From Numida meleagris (Eukaryota > Chordata > Aves > Galliformes > Numididae): a DNA stretch of 64,000 nt. Both the position numbers and the translations under genes were made by a program. The stretch is from NCBI RefSeq assembly GCF_002078875.1, contig NC_034411.1, positions 55,915,464 to 55,979,463 of the forward strand. The letters are read 5' to 3'. Positions within the stretch are counted from its first letter, which is position 1, and every line of letters begins with the position of its first letter. Below, piece by piece: positions 1 to 13,000 of this stretch. Below the pieces are notes generated by a model, which was not told the DNA's origin, made no database searches, and saw only the letters and a program-made list of their open reading frames with translations.

Positions 1-1
1 A

Positions 2-41
2 ATATTATTCTGGAGATATTATTCTGGAAAATATTATTCTG
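2..41. repeat. Short tandem repeat, about 14-15 bp unit, nearly 3 copies
   Basis: The block ATATTATTCTGG recurs at 2, 16 and 31. The units are 14 and 15 bp, followed by an 11-bp partial copy. The array touches the left edge of the window, so more copies may lie outside it. No function is implied. Confidence 0.8.
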
Positions 42-43
42 TT

Positions 44-2095
44 TTAAAACAAAGTAAACATAAAATAAGTCGAAGGGGGGGCTAAATTCCACTGCTATTC
101 AGAGGTTGCATATTGCAGCTATTTATGAACATTTTACAAAATCCTAAATATATGTCAGGAACTTCACAGACTGTGGAGATGAACCCTGGCACTGGGGGCT
201 CTGCTGGGATGTATCAGGATACCTGATTTACACCTGCTTAGTTTTGGATGAGACTCAGATATTTCACCTCAACCCTTTATCTGGCCCTGAGAACTACTAC
301 TTCTGAGAACTACTAGTTTTTGAACTTATCTGTATGAGACTAATGACATTTCCACTTGCCCATTATCGAATGTATCTCTCTTCTCTTTCTAACTTGCTCA
401 AGGTGGAGAAGAGGAGAGTATAGAAGAGGCTGCCTGCCTTTTCTGTCCAGCCTGCAGAGGGTAACAGGGGAATGTCTAGAGCTCCTCTGACCACCTTCAG
501 AACGGAAAATAAAGGGGAATCTGGATGCAGAAAAATAAGATAGGGGTAAGTTTTTTCTTTTTTTTTTCATGTCCAGTATCCTTGAACTGAAGGGCTGATG
601 TTTTTATCTCCATTTTCCCCTTTGCTCCATCATGCAAAGAGTTATTCCAAAATCACTTGGCAACTGTGAGACAAGCTATTTCCTAACCCTCAAAATAACT
701 CTTGTTTTGAATAGTTCCCAACTACTTAAATATGCATTCACATGTATGTATGTTTTGCATGGGAAAGAAAACTTATAGTAGAAATAAATACTCACGGTTA
801 ATAGCTACTAAAACTATGTTACAATCATTATTATTTAATTTGGACCAGTTCTGTGTCTAGAGTCCTAGGCATTAATCAACATGTATGTGTGACATAAACT
901 GTGTAAGCACTAAGGAAATGGGCAGTTGTAATCCCAAATTTCTGCCATCTAGGCAGAAAGGGTTAGTTTCTTAGACCCCGAGTTCATACAGGGAAGGGAA
1001 TATTTTTCCTTTCTTAAATCTGAAAAGGCCTTTTAAACACTTTTGGCTGGCAACCACATAAACAGAAATACCAAGGCTGACATACAATAAAAAATAAAAT
1101 TATGGGGATGCAGTTTGCCCAGTTTGGCTTGGCAACCTCATTTCATTAAGTAACGAAGGGGCAGTGTATATTGTTGTGCGCTTCTGGAGATGCTCACTGG
1201 TAGCCTTCATTTGATCTTGGTTGACTTGAGCACAGTCTTGATGTGAGGTTTTCTCATATTGTTGGTCAATAGTAAGCTTGGTAATTTCACTTGCACCGTG
1301 GTTTGACTTGCTCCGTTCCACTAGGTGTTCATCTCTGAAAACTCACCAAAGGCATTACAGAAGAAGAAATAATAACAGTAAAGTAGGCCCTGGAAAAGAA
1401 AACATATCTGTACTTTGCAAAAACCAGAAATTACCAAATGAGACCAACATTTTTCAACCCATATATAGGGTTTCTTGTCTTTTCCAATGAACAAGAATTA
1501 TGGATAACCCTACCTCTGCTTCCATAAAATGTCTCCCCTCTTCAGAGTAATAAGTGAAAGGGAGAGAATCATTGCTAGGGAATGATGGCGTGATGAGAAC
1601 ATACTGAAATTTCACATTTCTGAACTAGTTAGCATCTACTTCTTAACCTACCTCTTTTTACTTGAACCTTCCCTCTCTTTCTAAGTGGAGCTGTGGAAAG
1701 CTGTTGTTGCTCTTCTCCTTCACTGGGGCTTGTTAATGTTTGAGTCCTAACATCTTTTTCCCCATTGTGAGTCCTGAGGAATTTGAAGAACTCCATATTG
1801 CTCAAGGAGAGAAAGTCTTCTGTACAGGTCAAGGTTTCTTTCGAAAGTATATTTAAAAATCATCCCTATTCCTGATTTCATCAGAGATCCAGCATAGAGA
1901 TTCTTTGATCTGCTTCTATTCGGCTGATAAATAAAAAGTACTTGCTTTATGTAAATATTTTCTAAAGATTTGATAAGGCCGATTCAAATTAAAAGGCAAT
2001 GTAAGGTAGAGTAACAAAATAGAATAAAAAGCCAGGAAAAGCAACAATTTATAAGCAAGGATTTTATTGTGATGCATCACTGTAATGGAAAAGTT
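44..2095. other. Noncoding AT-rich stretch, no gene seen
   Basis: I see no coding region, RNA gene or recognisable transposon here. Open frames are all under 80 codons and resemble no known family. The composition is ordinary AT-rich vertebrate intergenic or intronic DNA. Confidence 0.6.
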
Positions 2096-2152
2096 GAACC
2101 ATTTGACCTCCGGAGGTCTGTTCCAACCTGAACTATCCCATGATCCTGAAAC
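2096..2152 (+). mobile_element. CR1 LINE, extreme 3' end fragment
   Basis: The segment contains TTGACCTCCGGAGGTC, then TTCCAACCTGAACTAT, then a degenerate ATGATCCTGA. This matches the end of avian CR1 elements as I know it: a GACCTC...GGTC arm, TTCCAACC, AACTAT, then repeats of an ATTCTATG-type octamer. Only about the last 55-60 bp survive, as is usual for CR1, which truncates at the 5' end and inserts without an obvious target duplication. The element points along the plus strand. The terminal octamers are mutated, so the copy is old. Confidence 0.8.
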
Positions 2153-5100
2153 TATTTGGCTTTCTCATCCTGCCAAATTGTGTCCAAAATATAATGCCCA
2201 TTTAATGTCTTTTTTTGGACACTTCTCATAAGCCAGCACCTCTACTTGCCCTTTTCTTTGCCATGCTTTCCAGCACTGCAAGTACAGCAGCAAACCCATT
2301 CCCCTCTGCATAACTTGTGTAAGGGTTGGATACTTAAGGAAGATAACAGATTTGATGAAGAAATTCAGAAACACAAAACTGACAAATGAAATAAACAAGT
2401 TTATTGTATTTCCTGCATGGGAGCGTAAAAATGAAAGTTTCAAAGGAAACATCTTTCAAGCAACAGAACATGTAATAACATGTGATTTAAATTAGTTTAC
2501 GAAGTAAGATTTAAATATCAGCTTTTATGTTGGCTGGATGATATCTACCCAGTTTTTTAAATGTTCTGGACTGTTTTGTTCAATGACAGAAATGACTTAA
2601 CTTCATTAAAAACTTGATTATGTTAGTTAAACGGAAATGTAACAAAATAGATAAAAAGAATAAAAACAAACCCTTGAAAAACTTAAGTCCAGCATGACTC
2701 CACAAAGAAACCACAGACTATCAGTCAGTTTAGGTCTTTAAAACTAACATCAAAATAAGTTAGGAATTAAGCAATGCAGCTATCAAATCAAGAACAAGCC
2801 AATTATCAGTCTCCTTTATTTGAACTCAGTTCTGGTTGTGATAATTTTGCCTTTTGGATCTGCATCAAGCAGTGGTATTACACAACAGACACCAAGAGAT
2901 CACTTTTGATGAGCGGAATTTGATAACTTTTCTTTCTCAGAAGCAGTAATTTCAGAACCCCATAGACTATAAACACAAAGCATAAAACAGTCCTTCTTAA
3001 CTTGTCAAGTACCTTTTTTAGAGAGAAGACCGAGGAACTCGAAAGCATCATGTTAAGGCACAAGAAGGCTACAGCAAGTTGTGAGTGAAGGGCAGGCTGT
3101 GCTGTCTCCAGTGGATGCTTGGGGTGTTTAGGAACAACAGAGGGATGGTTTGGCTATGGACATGGATCCTTTCCAGTTACAGTTACACTAAGGGATATGG
3201 GATCTGCCCTTGTCACCCAGCTGCTCATCACAATTCCTCCACTTGAAGGTATGCTTCCTTTTGATCCTCTGGTAACCCATCTTATGTGAGCACTTCCCAT
3301 GAAATGGGCCAAGTTAGCAATGGTGCAGACTTGAAACTACTGGTTGTATTTTGGCTGTACTAACTAGTTCTGGGTTAGGAGAGTTCACTGGACAGCCTGC
3401 CACCTCCTGTGTAGGACTGAGGACTGTTAGCACTGGAATGCCATCTCTGTAGGGAACAGCTGAAGTTGTTCTGAAGCTGGAGGATGAATGTCTGCAGTAT
3501 TATCTGTTTTGATGGGGACTTTGACTGACCCTCATACAGATCTGCAGCAATTCCACAACAAAAGTTTAATAATTTAAAAAGACTGGGAGATTTCCCAACT
3601 CGAGATAAATCAATAGCTAAAAGAAATCCAGAAGACAAAACAGAAAGAAAGGAAAAATATTCCGTTCATGAACTCCGTCTTTCACAGTAGTTGAGATTCT
3701 TTTAAAATATACTTGGAACTGTGTTCAAAAAAGAGACAGTGCAGTAAGGTGCCTTCTGCTAGTTGGCATACTACAAGTGAAAACAGATTGGGCAGATATT
3801 TGCAGTCTCCTTACTGATATTTTGAACTTCTTTTCCCAAGGAGGTGCATGGAGTGATTGAATGGCAGCAGTGTTCCTTGGATAAGGGACTTCTTGTCCTT
3901 GCCCTGGTGTCTTACCAACAGCTCTTGGCCCGCTTGGCCAGATGTTCCTTCAGACCCATGGAAAATCAGTTCCTATGGGACAATGTGAGAGCTCTACAAT
4001 TTTATCTAGTTGCATTCAAATGAAGTTTCTTTGGTTATTGCCTATTTTGGGCAAATTCCTGCTGAATCAAAACATTGGAAGTTTTTCTCCCCTTATATCA
4101 GAGGTTATATATGTGTTCTTCCCCTCCAAATAACAAAAATGTAGACTCTGAACACCCCCATTCCTGGAGGAGCCAAGGTTTAATCTGAGTGACAAGGTCC
4201 AGGGATGATAGTATATTGCCAGGTTATGTAAGGTCCAATTCACATACCAATTAAAAAGAGGGCTTTTGTCAACAACTGACCACTTAAAGTTAATTTATCA
4301 GGAGAGATAAGAGTTAGCAAACCAGAGAGCTGACAGTCATCTTTCCATTTGGAACACAACAGTGCATCAGGCAGCTGATCCTCTGGAGCCTCTCTCAGTA
4401 CAGAAAGGCTACTTTAAAATTTCTAAGACAAAATGCAGTTGAGAAATAAATTTATCTCACCCTTGTGTATTATTGCTCTCACCATTCGTAATGTTCATTT
4501 CCTCTCCTGGAATCCTGATGTGCAGCAGCAGGTTACACAGTCCTGGCTTCTGTGAACTCATTGGCTTCACTTAGGATACACATCTTAATTTTCAACAATG
4601 TTGTCATGTTCCTTCCTAATCCAGGCCACTGTGTCTGCTTATTAACTAATAGGAGGTATTTCCTCAGGACAATTCTTGTCTTCATTTGTATGTTTGCTGG
4701 TTTATCTCAGACCTGCCAAAATAAAGAATGCATAATAAATTTCAAAATAAAAGCCCTGGACATTTTAAAACTTCCTCCTTATAATGAAGAAGCAATAGCT
4801 AGGTTTTTGACCTCTTGTATACTCTTTTGGAGGCACAATTTGAACATGCCAGGAACGGGAACCAAAGCAGCCATCAGCTAATTAAGATTTAGTAACTTCA
4901 GCCCTTAAATGAGCTCAAAATATTACTTGCACTTTTGCCTCTCTTCTGTCTGCCTTCGCCTCCAGGTGCCAGGCTTCTGTTGTATGCCCAGCAAATGAAT
5001 GTGTCGGGCCAAAATTTAGCCCTTCATAGCAGCAATCTCAGTGAAGGGTGCAAAGATTCATGTGGATAACACAACAGATAGCTTTTCATCTTCTGAAGGC

Positions 5101-5208
5101 TAAAGCTGATACAGTCACACTGTGGAATAAAAAAGCACTGTTGAAATAAACTAAAAACAGTCAGTGGGAGAACTATGATAGTAGCTGGGATGTAAAGAGT
5201 TTAAATGC
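2153..5208. other. Noncoding stretch, no gene seen
   Basis: No supportable gene. The longest open frame is about 109 codons (4552-4881, plus); it has no recognisable domain and is within chance length for this composition. Confidence 0.6.
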
Positions 5209-5225
5209 AAAAAAAAAAAAAAAAA
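5209..5225 (+). repeat. Poly(A) run, 17 nt
   Basis: Uninterrupted run of 17 A. No processed pseudogene or SINE body is recognisable upstream, so this is listed as low-complexity DNA only. Confidence 0.85.
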
Positions 5226-7711
5226 GATAAAATGAGCTGTGGCAGCTCAGTCCTGTCGTCCTTTTCTTAAAGGCACTCATCTCATAGCCAACGGAAATGT
5301 TACCTGATTAAGAACTACACACTCATGCATGACATCAGCGGAGTTCTTGATATTTATAGTCCTGTAAATTATGGACATACAGCCATTTGTCTTTGCTGGA
5401 GCAAATTCAAACCTGGCGTAAGCTCTGCTAAACTTGCAGCTGGGTAGGCTTGGCCCTTTTCCTCTTGTGCAGATCCTACTCCAGAAAAGCACTTAACTCT
5501 TAAGAACGAGAATAATCTGATTAATTTTGCTGGAACCTGCACATTAGAATTTGGGCATGTATTAGACTTACGGGGCTCTGGACAGAGATGTGATCACTCA
5601 GTTCACTCTCAGTGATAAATAAAAATCAAAATCTTTCTAATTATATGCGAAACATTCAGCTTTGAATGCAACCATTTTGTTTCTGTCTCACACCGATACT
5701 AGCACACAAGAGCAGCTAGATGTCTCACTAGAACAAACTCTGGGAAACTTTTCCCTTCCCAACCAAGATCAGTTAGAGGATCTTTGTTACCAGCTATATT
5801 TCTTTCCCAGTTCACAGCTTCAAGCTTCAAAGCACTTCATGAAAATGTCACAAAGAGCTCTTGTTGCATAGGGTCAAAAATAAGTGGTGCAGTCCCACTT
5901 CCATGTAGGTTGTTCTGAAAAAAACCCACAACAAACACACAAGAACAACCCCACAGGGAAAAAAACCCTATTATCACTCATGTTAGCCAGACTGAAATCA
6001 TTTGGATTGTTTGACTGCTTCAGTCCATTTAGTACAACATGTAATGCAAGGAAGTGAAAATCCCTATGAAAGGAGAGCAGTTACTGTTTTATGTGAGGTT
6101 CCATGCACTCACAATTGTTCTCAGAAATCTTCTTGGAAAGACAACTGGAGTTTTCTATCTTTTTATTGACTGCAACCAGTATTGTATCAAGCTTTAAACA
6201 ATGGGTACAGTTATGTTACCTCTTTACAAGTTAGGCAGCTTGCTCTCATTGACCCTTAAGAAATAAATACATCGGTATTAAACAACCTAACAACACTGAG
6301 AAGTGGTTTCATCCCAGAGTGTTATGCTTTAGGAACAGCTTATCAGAATCTTGTAACATATTGGAAACATTCTCCAGAATACCTATAAAATTCATTAGAG
6401 ACTAATGACCTGCTCTGAAGCCTGATAAGACTGAAGCTCAGGGAAGAGTTGAGAAAAACATGATCCATCAGAGTCATGGAATTCAAGGGTTTGGAGTAGA
6501 AGAGTACTAAGCATATAGATAGGGAGCATTTATATTTGGAGAAAAAAATAGTGACGTTCAAAAACAAATTTTCTCACCAGGTACAGAAAAAATCTTAGAA
6601 TTTTTAATGCTGCATGTATCCAAGGTGAGAGCTTCAGCACCAAATCTTATAAACCATAGGTTTTATTTATATTGCTGAGTAAAAGAGTCTTAAGAATCAA
6701 AACAGTATTCATTGGCTTACATCTGCATTGCTTGGGACTTGTTTGCTCTGGAGTAGACTGACCACATCTACACAACATAGTGATGGCTGCCTGAATGACG
6801 TTTTCGACCATAAATATGGGAGCAAGTGTGGTGTAATTTGAAGCCTTTGGGAGTGGACCCTGGTGTGAACAGTCGACACAGCTGTACCAGGATACAGCTC
6901 TTCAGAGAGCTTGAAAAGACCTAAATTAGGGATTAAGCAAGCAGTTAAGCAGTGTGGATGATCAGGGGCCAGTGCCTGAACCCCATTTCCAGTGGTGGTT
7001 TAGTTCATAGCTTCCTCATGCTTTCTGAGCTCACAAACAGCTGGGTACCTGCAATAAACTGCAAACATATGTACATCTGTAACTGAGTAAGAAGGAAAAC
7101 TGTTGTTTCTTTTTCTTTTTTTCCTTTTCATTTTCCTTTTTCTTATTATTGTTTATAGCATAATGATGCTACTGTAAAGAGAGAATGTGTGCATTTATCG
7201 GCTAGTGTAGACATGAGTATAATTGCATTGGCTGATATATTCACAGACTTTCTGTGCTGAATATTAGATATGAAACTAAACCTTAGGCAGAGGGTCAAAA
7301 TGCGTACTACTTAACCTATAAAGCTTCCATAAAATAAGAGAACTGGGATGGTTCATAGTTCTCATGCTGATCCTCTTTAAGAAATTCATTTATTTATGAT
7401 GTCAATAGAAGAAGAAATATTTATTAGCATTGATAATAGAAGTGTATGTCTGGAAGCAGAAAGAAATGCCAGGAGCAAAAGCTTATACCTATAAAATATG
7501 TGAAAATACAGTAAGTGTAAAGAGATCATTAAAAGGATAAAGTAGCAGTGCTTATATGAAGTTGTGTAATAAGTATAGAAAGTACCTAATGAATAGTATA
7601 TAAGAGGATAAACTGTAAAATGAAGAGTTTTGCTCCACTTCTAAATTTGCAAGAAAATCCAGCTGGGAATCACTAGCCATTCTTTGAGCTGCTGTATTTT
7701 CTAGGGAAATA
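5226..7711. other. Noncoding stretch, no gene seen
   Basis: No coding region or transposon recognised. A T-rich pyrimidine-biased patch lies at about 7106-7155. Confidence 0.6.
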
Positions 7712-8170
7712 TCAGGAGTGATGATTAGATGTCATTGCCTTATATGATTTGTTTCCGTGGTCTCTGAGCCTCAAAAATACATTTGGCTTACAAATTAGAA
7801 TAGAATGCAAATAGAAAGCAAACTTGCCAAGGATGCACTCCACTACTGCATTCTGATCATTGATAGAAATATTGAATGGGACTTGCCCTAGGATTGAGCC
7901 CCAGGGAACACCTCTGGTGACCATCCACCAGCCGGATGTAGCTCTATGAGCTCTGCCATTGAGCCAGGTCATCACCCAATCTCACAGCTGGACAATTTGT
8001 CCAGAAGGATACTATGAGTGACAATATCAAAGACCTTACTAAAATCCAGAAAGATTATTTTCACTGCCTTCCCTTCATCTAGTAAGCAGGCAACCTTATC
8101 ATAGAAGGGGATCAAATTACTCAAGGCAGGACTTTTCCTTGATGAACTCATAACCACTCTGGTAAATTAC
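7712..8170 (-). mobile_element. CR1 LINE fragment: degenerate reverse transcriptase palm region
   Basis: Read on the minus strand, the segment translates in pieces to a CR1-type reverse transcriptase. From the upstream end there is a GKSCL-like block (here KEKSCLE, near 8120), then NLIPFYDKVACLLDEGKAV. Next comes the motif A region FLDFSKVFDIV (CR1 usual form YLDFSKAFDTV), then WLNGRA, then VTRGVPWGSILG (usual form VTSGVPQGSVLG), then FNISIND. The catalytic YADD-type box expected after CILGKFA is lost: the sequence reads KFAFYL instead of KFADDT. Frame changes near 8120 and 7975 break the reading frame into three pieces. Both ends of the element are missing. It is an inactive fossil of a non-LTR retrotransposon. 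Confidence 0.9.
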
Positions 8171-8240
8171 TCTTTGCCTTTGTAAGGATTTGTAAGAATT
8201 ATCTTTATTAATGCTAAAGAAAACTGTTCTTACTGCAAGA

Positions 8241-8282
8241 ATCATAGAATTATAGAATAGAATCATAGACTCAGAATCATAT
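8241..8282 (-). repeat. CR1 3'-terminal octamer-like repeat (short)
   Basis: The plus strand reads AGAATCATAGAATTATAGAA followed by further AATCATAGA-type units. This looks like the reverse complement of CR1 terminal octamers (ATTCTATG type). The 3' untranslated sequence that should follow (the GGTTGGAA...GACCTT region) is not recognisable beside it. It could be a nearly complete 5' truncation of a minus-strand CR1, or an independent microsatellite. Confidence 0.45.
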
Positions 8283-11200
8283 GTCCTATAATATTCTTTA
8301 GCAACTAATTCCATATATGCCTGAGAATAGTGGGAGTTCAAAACATTTACTTGTGCCAGCTGCTTTTTTCTTTTTTTCCTTCTCTGTCACAAATAATTAA
8401 AGGCATTAAATCATGAAAGGGTATGCTTTTACTGCCAGTTTTCACAATTATTAAATCGTCATCTTCATGTAACCTCCATAGGAAATTGAGAACCCACTTC
8501 CAAGGACATGAGACAAACAATGTTTGCTCCACTGTGCTGCAGAGATAAGTAGTTAATGAACGAAAGCATTGACTTTGGATTTTGGATTAATTTTGACCAC
8601 AGATACCTCTAGTACAAGGACTGCCAGTAAAGGCAGAGTTGCCTTTAAGGACACTTGTGATGAAGTGGAAATTTAAAGGAAAAGTAAGATGTGGATAGGA
8701 ATTCTTGACAGCCAACATTTGAAAAGGTGATCAGTTTTTATGCAGAAAAAAGTTCTCTACTGTGTCACATGCTGTTCCATCTATTTCACCAGACTGACAG
8801 AAACTATTTGTCTAAATTCATACCTATAACATGAATTCCAGCTACCGTGTCAGGAAAGATATTGGCTCATTGATTTTATATTCCTTAGGCTGCTCAAAGG
8901 AAAAGTTTTAGGCTTGGAAGACACGTTTTCTGTTGCCAAGCTAAACAAAACATATAAGTTTAGGTTTCTAACTGTCTGATTCTCGTTTTGGCATATGCTA
9001 TGCACTATACACTGGCCAAACAACGTGATTAACTTTCTTAAGCTGAAATAAGTTCCTTTTGTGAATTCCCATCTGCAAAAGCAAATGGTAAAAATCTTTT
9101 GATTAGAAGAGAGCCAAAATCCATTCCTGACCTTTCAAGATGATAATTGCTATAAATAGATTAAATGTGACCTTTTTCATGTTTTAATTGTCAGGATATT
9201 GACACTGTTGCTTTGGAATCTGCTCTGTGTCCGGATGCCTGGAAAATTCTGAATCCTGCTAAAACTTCACAGTCCCAAGCATGCAGATAGCAAAGGGACA
9301 GGACTCAGGCCCATGGGTTCAATTTATGCAGCAGCTTCTCCCACACACAGCTGCACTAACATCAGCAGTAAAGGTTGCAAATGAGGTTTCTAGATATTTT
9401 CAGTGAGTTAATTAATTCTATTCTCCTTTTGTTTTATTGTTTTCAATTTTCTGGCATTGCTATTTTGCACATATTTCTCCAAAAATCTATGCTCTGTTAA
9501 TTCTGATTATATTTGAAATCATTCAGAAAACTTCAAGAATCATAAACTCTTACTTCTCCCATGCAACAGCTCCCATGCAATGACTGCATAACAATGTAGT
9601 CTGTGTCCAGGTTGAGGGTGAAACGAAGAAACACACTTTGCTAAAAGATACTCTTTCCCCAGTACGTCTGGTATTCATTCAGGCCGTCAGTGAGATGCAA
9701 ACTAGCTTCAAAACCCACTTTACTCTCACTTACTGGAGCAGGCTTCTCAGGACTAGTGAAGATAGTATGCGGACACGGTTTTGTTAAATATATTTGAGGT
9801 CCAAAACTTTGTTCATTGCTGAAGACTATGGAGTGCTCTTCAGAGCTTGCTTACACCAAGTGCTGTAGATCCTCCAGCTGGCTACAGAAGACCTGCTGCA
9901 TTATCTGGAGCAGTACAACTCCACATAATCATGCAAAGTGAGGTCCTAGATTTACCCGAGATGCTCTGATCTAATTAGGTTTAAATTACAGAGCTGTACA
10001 TCTGGGAATTCTGGAACTGTTACAGTGATCTGTGGGACCTCTCTCTATTGATTGCATAGAAACAAGAACTTCTTGACTGTCTTTCTTTTATTAAATATAA
10101 AGAGAATTATAAACAGTAATGAGATACTGAAATACTTTCATAGGTGAGAAATTCAACAGCGTCAAGAATAGAGCTGGATGAGTCACTTGAGTACTGATAC
10201 TGACGTATATCACTCCCTGAGTCTTGCTATCCCTGCAGCATGGCTGCTTGGGGCAGCCTACCAAAAGTGTATGCTTAAGACTAAGAAATAGAGAAGCCTG
10301 GATTGCGGGTTTTTTTATGTATATTACAAGAGTTGCAAGGTAATAGTTTAATACAATAAAACTGCTATTCATTTGTGCTCTCTAAACAGGCATTTCCTAA
10401 CCTCTGTCCTTTGAAGGGCAACACCTGACCTGAGCCTAACTTTATGTCTTGTCATATATAAACTTAGTGGTGAGCACAGCTAAATAGCTCACAAGTCAGA
10501 ATAAAAGTGTCATTCTTCTTGAAAAATTGGCCATTATCTAAAGATTTTCCAGTAATTCATTCTTGGGGGCAATTACAATCATGAGAGTACAAGCAGAGAT
10601 TTGACTGAAATCCCAGCCACGTGTAAAGGTTTCTGGCAGTTCTTTTCAATAGGTTGTGGACTACCTGTCACAAATACTCACCTGCATTTGCATTTGGATA
10701 CAATACAGGCCAGTATACCAATGCAAGTCATTTCAAATTAAGACTCACTCTTTTCTGGCTCTATAGCATAAGTTCCAAAGCAAAATGTACAGAACACCCA
10801 CGTAACCATGGCTTTTAGATCTCAAAGTAAATGTTTTCACATAATCATGGATTGCATCCAAGCAAATGTCTGTAAGATGACATTTCTGGAAGCTTTTGCA
10901 TCTTTACATTATATTTAGTTTACACAATATACTGTACAACTGGAAAAAATGGCCATATGAGCCAGACCAACATTTGACCTCTCGTAGAGTGCCTTTGAGA
11001 ACAGGCTATTTCTCTACCCTCCTCTACGCTAACACCTTTTACATCAGACAATTTCCAAATCAGGAATTTCTTTGAAGTTTCTGGTCTTTCTTCCATAGTT
11101 TACTTTTCAAAACATCACAAGGCCAGTGGAATTTTTGTATTCATGTGCTGGGGGCCCCCATGCAACTGAGCCTGGATCAAAGTTTCTCTCTCTTCTTTAC

Positions 11201-12963
11201 ATCCACCTTATTTCTCTCTCTCTCTCCCTGATGCAGCCCTGTTGTCACTGGGAGTCACTGGGAGTTCCCAGAGTTTCTGGATAGAGTTGAAGCCTGGACC
11301 TCTTGGCCCTAACATCATGCAGCCTTGGTCCGCAAGGGACAGGCCGCTGTGTTTCTCACAGTGGTTCACCACAGCCATCACACTGGAACACCTTCACTGC
11401 AAAGAGAGAGGGGCTGCTCATCCCTGTAAAGGCCCCCAGCTGTACATGAAATTGATCCAAAAATATTTAGGGGAAGGGAACCAACACTTTTCTACTGGAA
11501 ATGTATCAAAGGGCAAAATCCAGCGCCTTGTATCATCTGGCTTACTAATGCTACATGCTCTTTCCAGGTCTTCTGTCAAAATAGATGGTGAGCCATTCTG
11601 TTTGTGGGAACTGCTGTGAGAAGGGTATGACAAGAGAAAATAATTTCTTTTTGAGTGTTCCTGAGTATCCTGTGGAGCCTGATCGAAAGCCCACTGCAGG
11701 CATAGGCAGTACTGACAAAAGGCCTTTAATAGTCTTTGGGTCAGACTTGAGACAGAGATTTTTTTTTCTGTCACTAGTTGTTAAGAAATTGCTGTGATGA
11801 CACCTGGGAACAAGGAGAGGGAATATCTCTATTTCCTGAGAAGTGGTTTTGTTTGCTTGTTTGTTTTTAGATACTGTGAAATCCAAAGATGTAAGAAGAG
11901 CCAGTTTTCTCTCTGCTCAGATATCTGGAAGTAGAACTTATCTTTGGTTTTTAACTTTCATGTTTTGTTTTTCATTTTTTTCTCCATATTTCTCATATTA
12001 TTTTTTTTAGCCAGCAGAATCAGAGAGATGGAGCAGACAGCCTTGTCATTTTCAGGTTGTTTTTAGTACTACCTAGCTTGCACAATACATCCTTTTGAAT
12101 GGGAACTCTGACTTGTTTTGCTTAAAGGAAGAAAATCAAGAAGTAGAAAAAGATGGACAGGACAGCAAGCAGCAGGTATGAGAATGTAAGTGGGCTAGAT
12201 AAAAAAAATACCTAACACAACAAGGAAAGAAATAAGCTTTCTAAGAAATTAATTTGGAATAAGATGGTGATATTTGGTAATATATGGTAATATTCTCTCT
12301 TTTACATAGTTTCTCCATCAGATCTTCACATAGGTAACATCTCTTTGTTGATACCTGCAAGCTGATGCTTTTTGAAATGAATGCTATCTTCCAACGTCAT
12401 TATTTTGTACCATGCCTATTTGCTGCCAAACTCAGCTATTTTTTAGGGGTGGTTTGTGGGACAGTATCCCAAGAAGCAAGGGATATTGTCCACATCCCCA
12501 CTCAGAACATATCAGCACATAGACCCTAAATCCAGCCGTTTCAAATTCATAATCCTTATTATACGCTCTAATATTTTATGCTTCAGTTATGAGCTCAGGA
12601 CAGGGATAGCTTTGTGAAGATCTGGGCTTTGTGTAGTGCAGAAGTATAGTCTGGGTGCTGGAGTGCAAGCAGAGAAATCTGTGTCAATTTTGCAATTAGG
12701 TAAATCAGTACTGATGGGGTGAACAATATCAAAATACACCCTTCTTTCTCCAGCAGGACAAAAGGGATCACTTCTGATGCTCCCGTGCATGCTCCAGCTG
12801 TGCAGACAGAGAAGCTCCAGGAGTGGCCAAGGGAACAGAGCTTTGTGTTGTGAATTGATTTCTTTGATGCCTGATCACAGATAAGGTCAAGTATCAGACC
12901 GGTCCTCAGGAACAGCATAAAGACAATTTATTTTCTCCAGCTAAACGACTGTTTCTCTGAAAC
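8283..12963. other. Noncoding stretch, no gene seen
   Basis: No gene supported. The longest open frame (11242-11619, plus, 125 codons) overlaps two opposing frames of similar size and shows no domain, signal peptide or membrane segment. A short (CT)n run lies near 11213-11227. The patch 11100-11850 is somewhat more GC-rich than its surroundings, without recognisable content. Confidence 0.6.
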
Positions 12964-13000
12964 ATTATTATTATTATTATTATTGTTATTATTATTATTG
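12964..13000. repeat. (ATT)n microsatellite
   Basis: Trinucleotide repeat of ATT/TTA with one TTG interruption in the middle. It is about 37 bp long. Confidence 0.9.

Noticed and set aside
6463..6500. AGAGTCATGGAATTCAAGGG-like string, considered as a CR1 3' end
   Set aside because: Only a loose similarity to the CR1 start block and nothing recognisable follows it.
11242..11886. Cluster of open frames of 111-125 codons on both strands
   Set aside because: Mutually overlapping, no recognisable family, chance length. A short exon inside cannot be excluded without transcript data.
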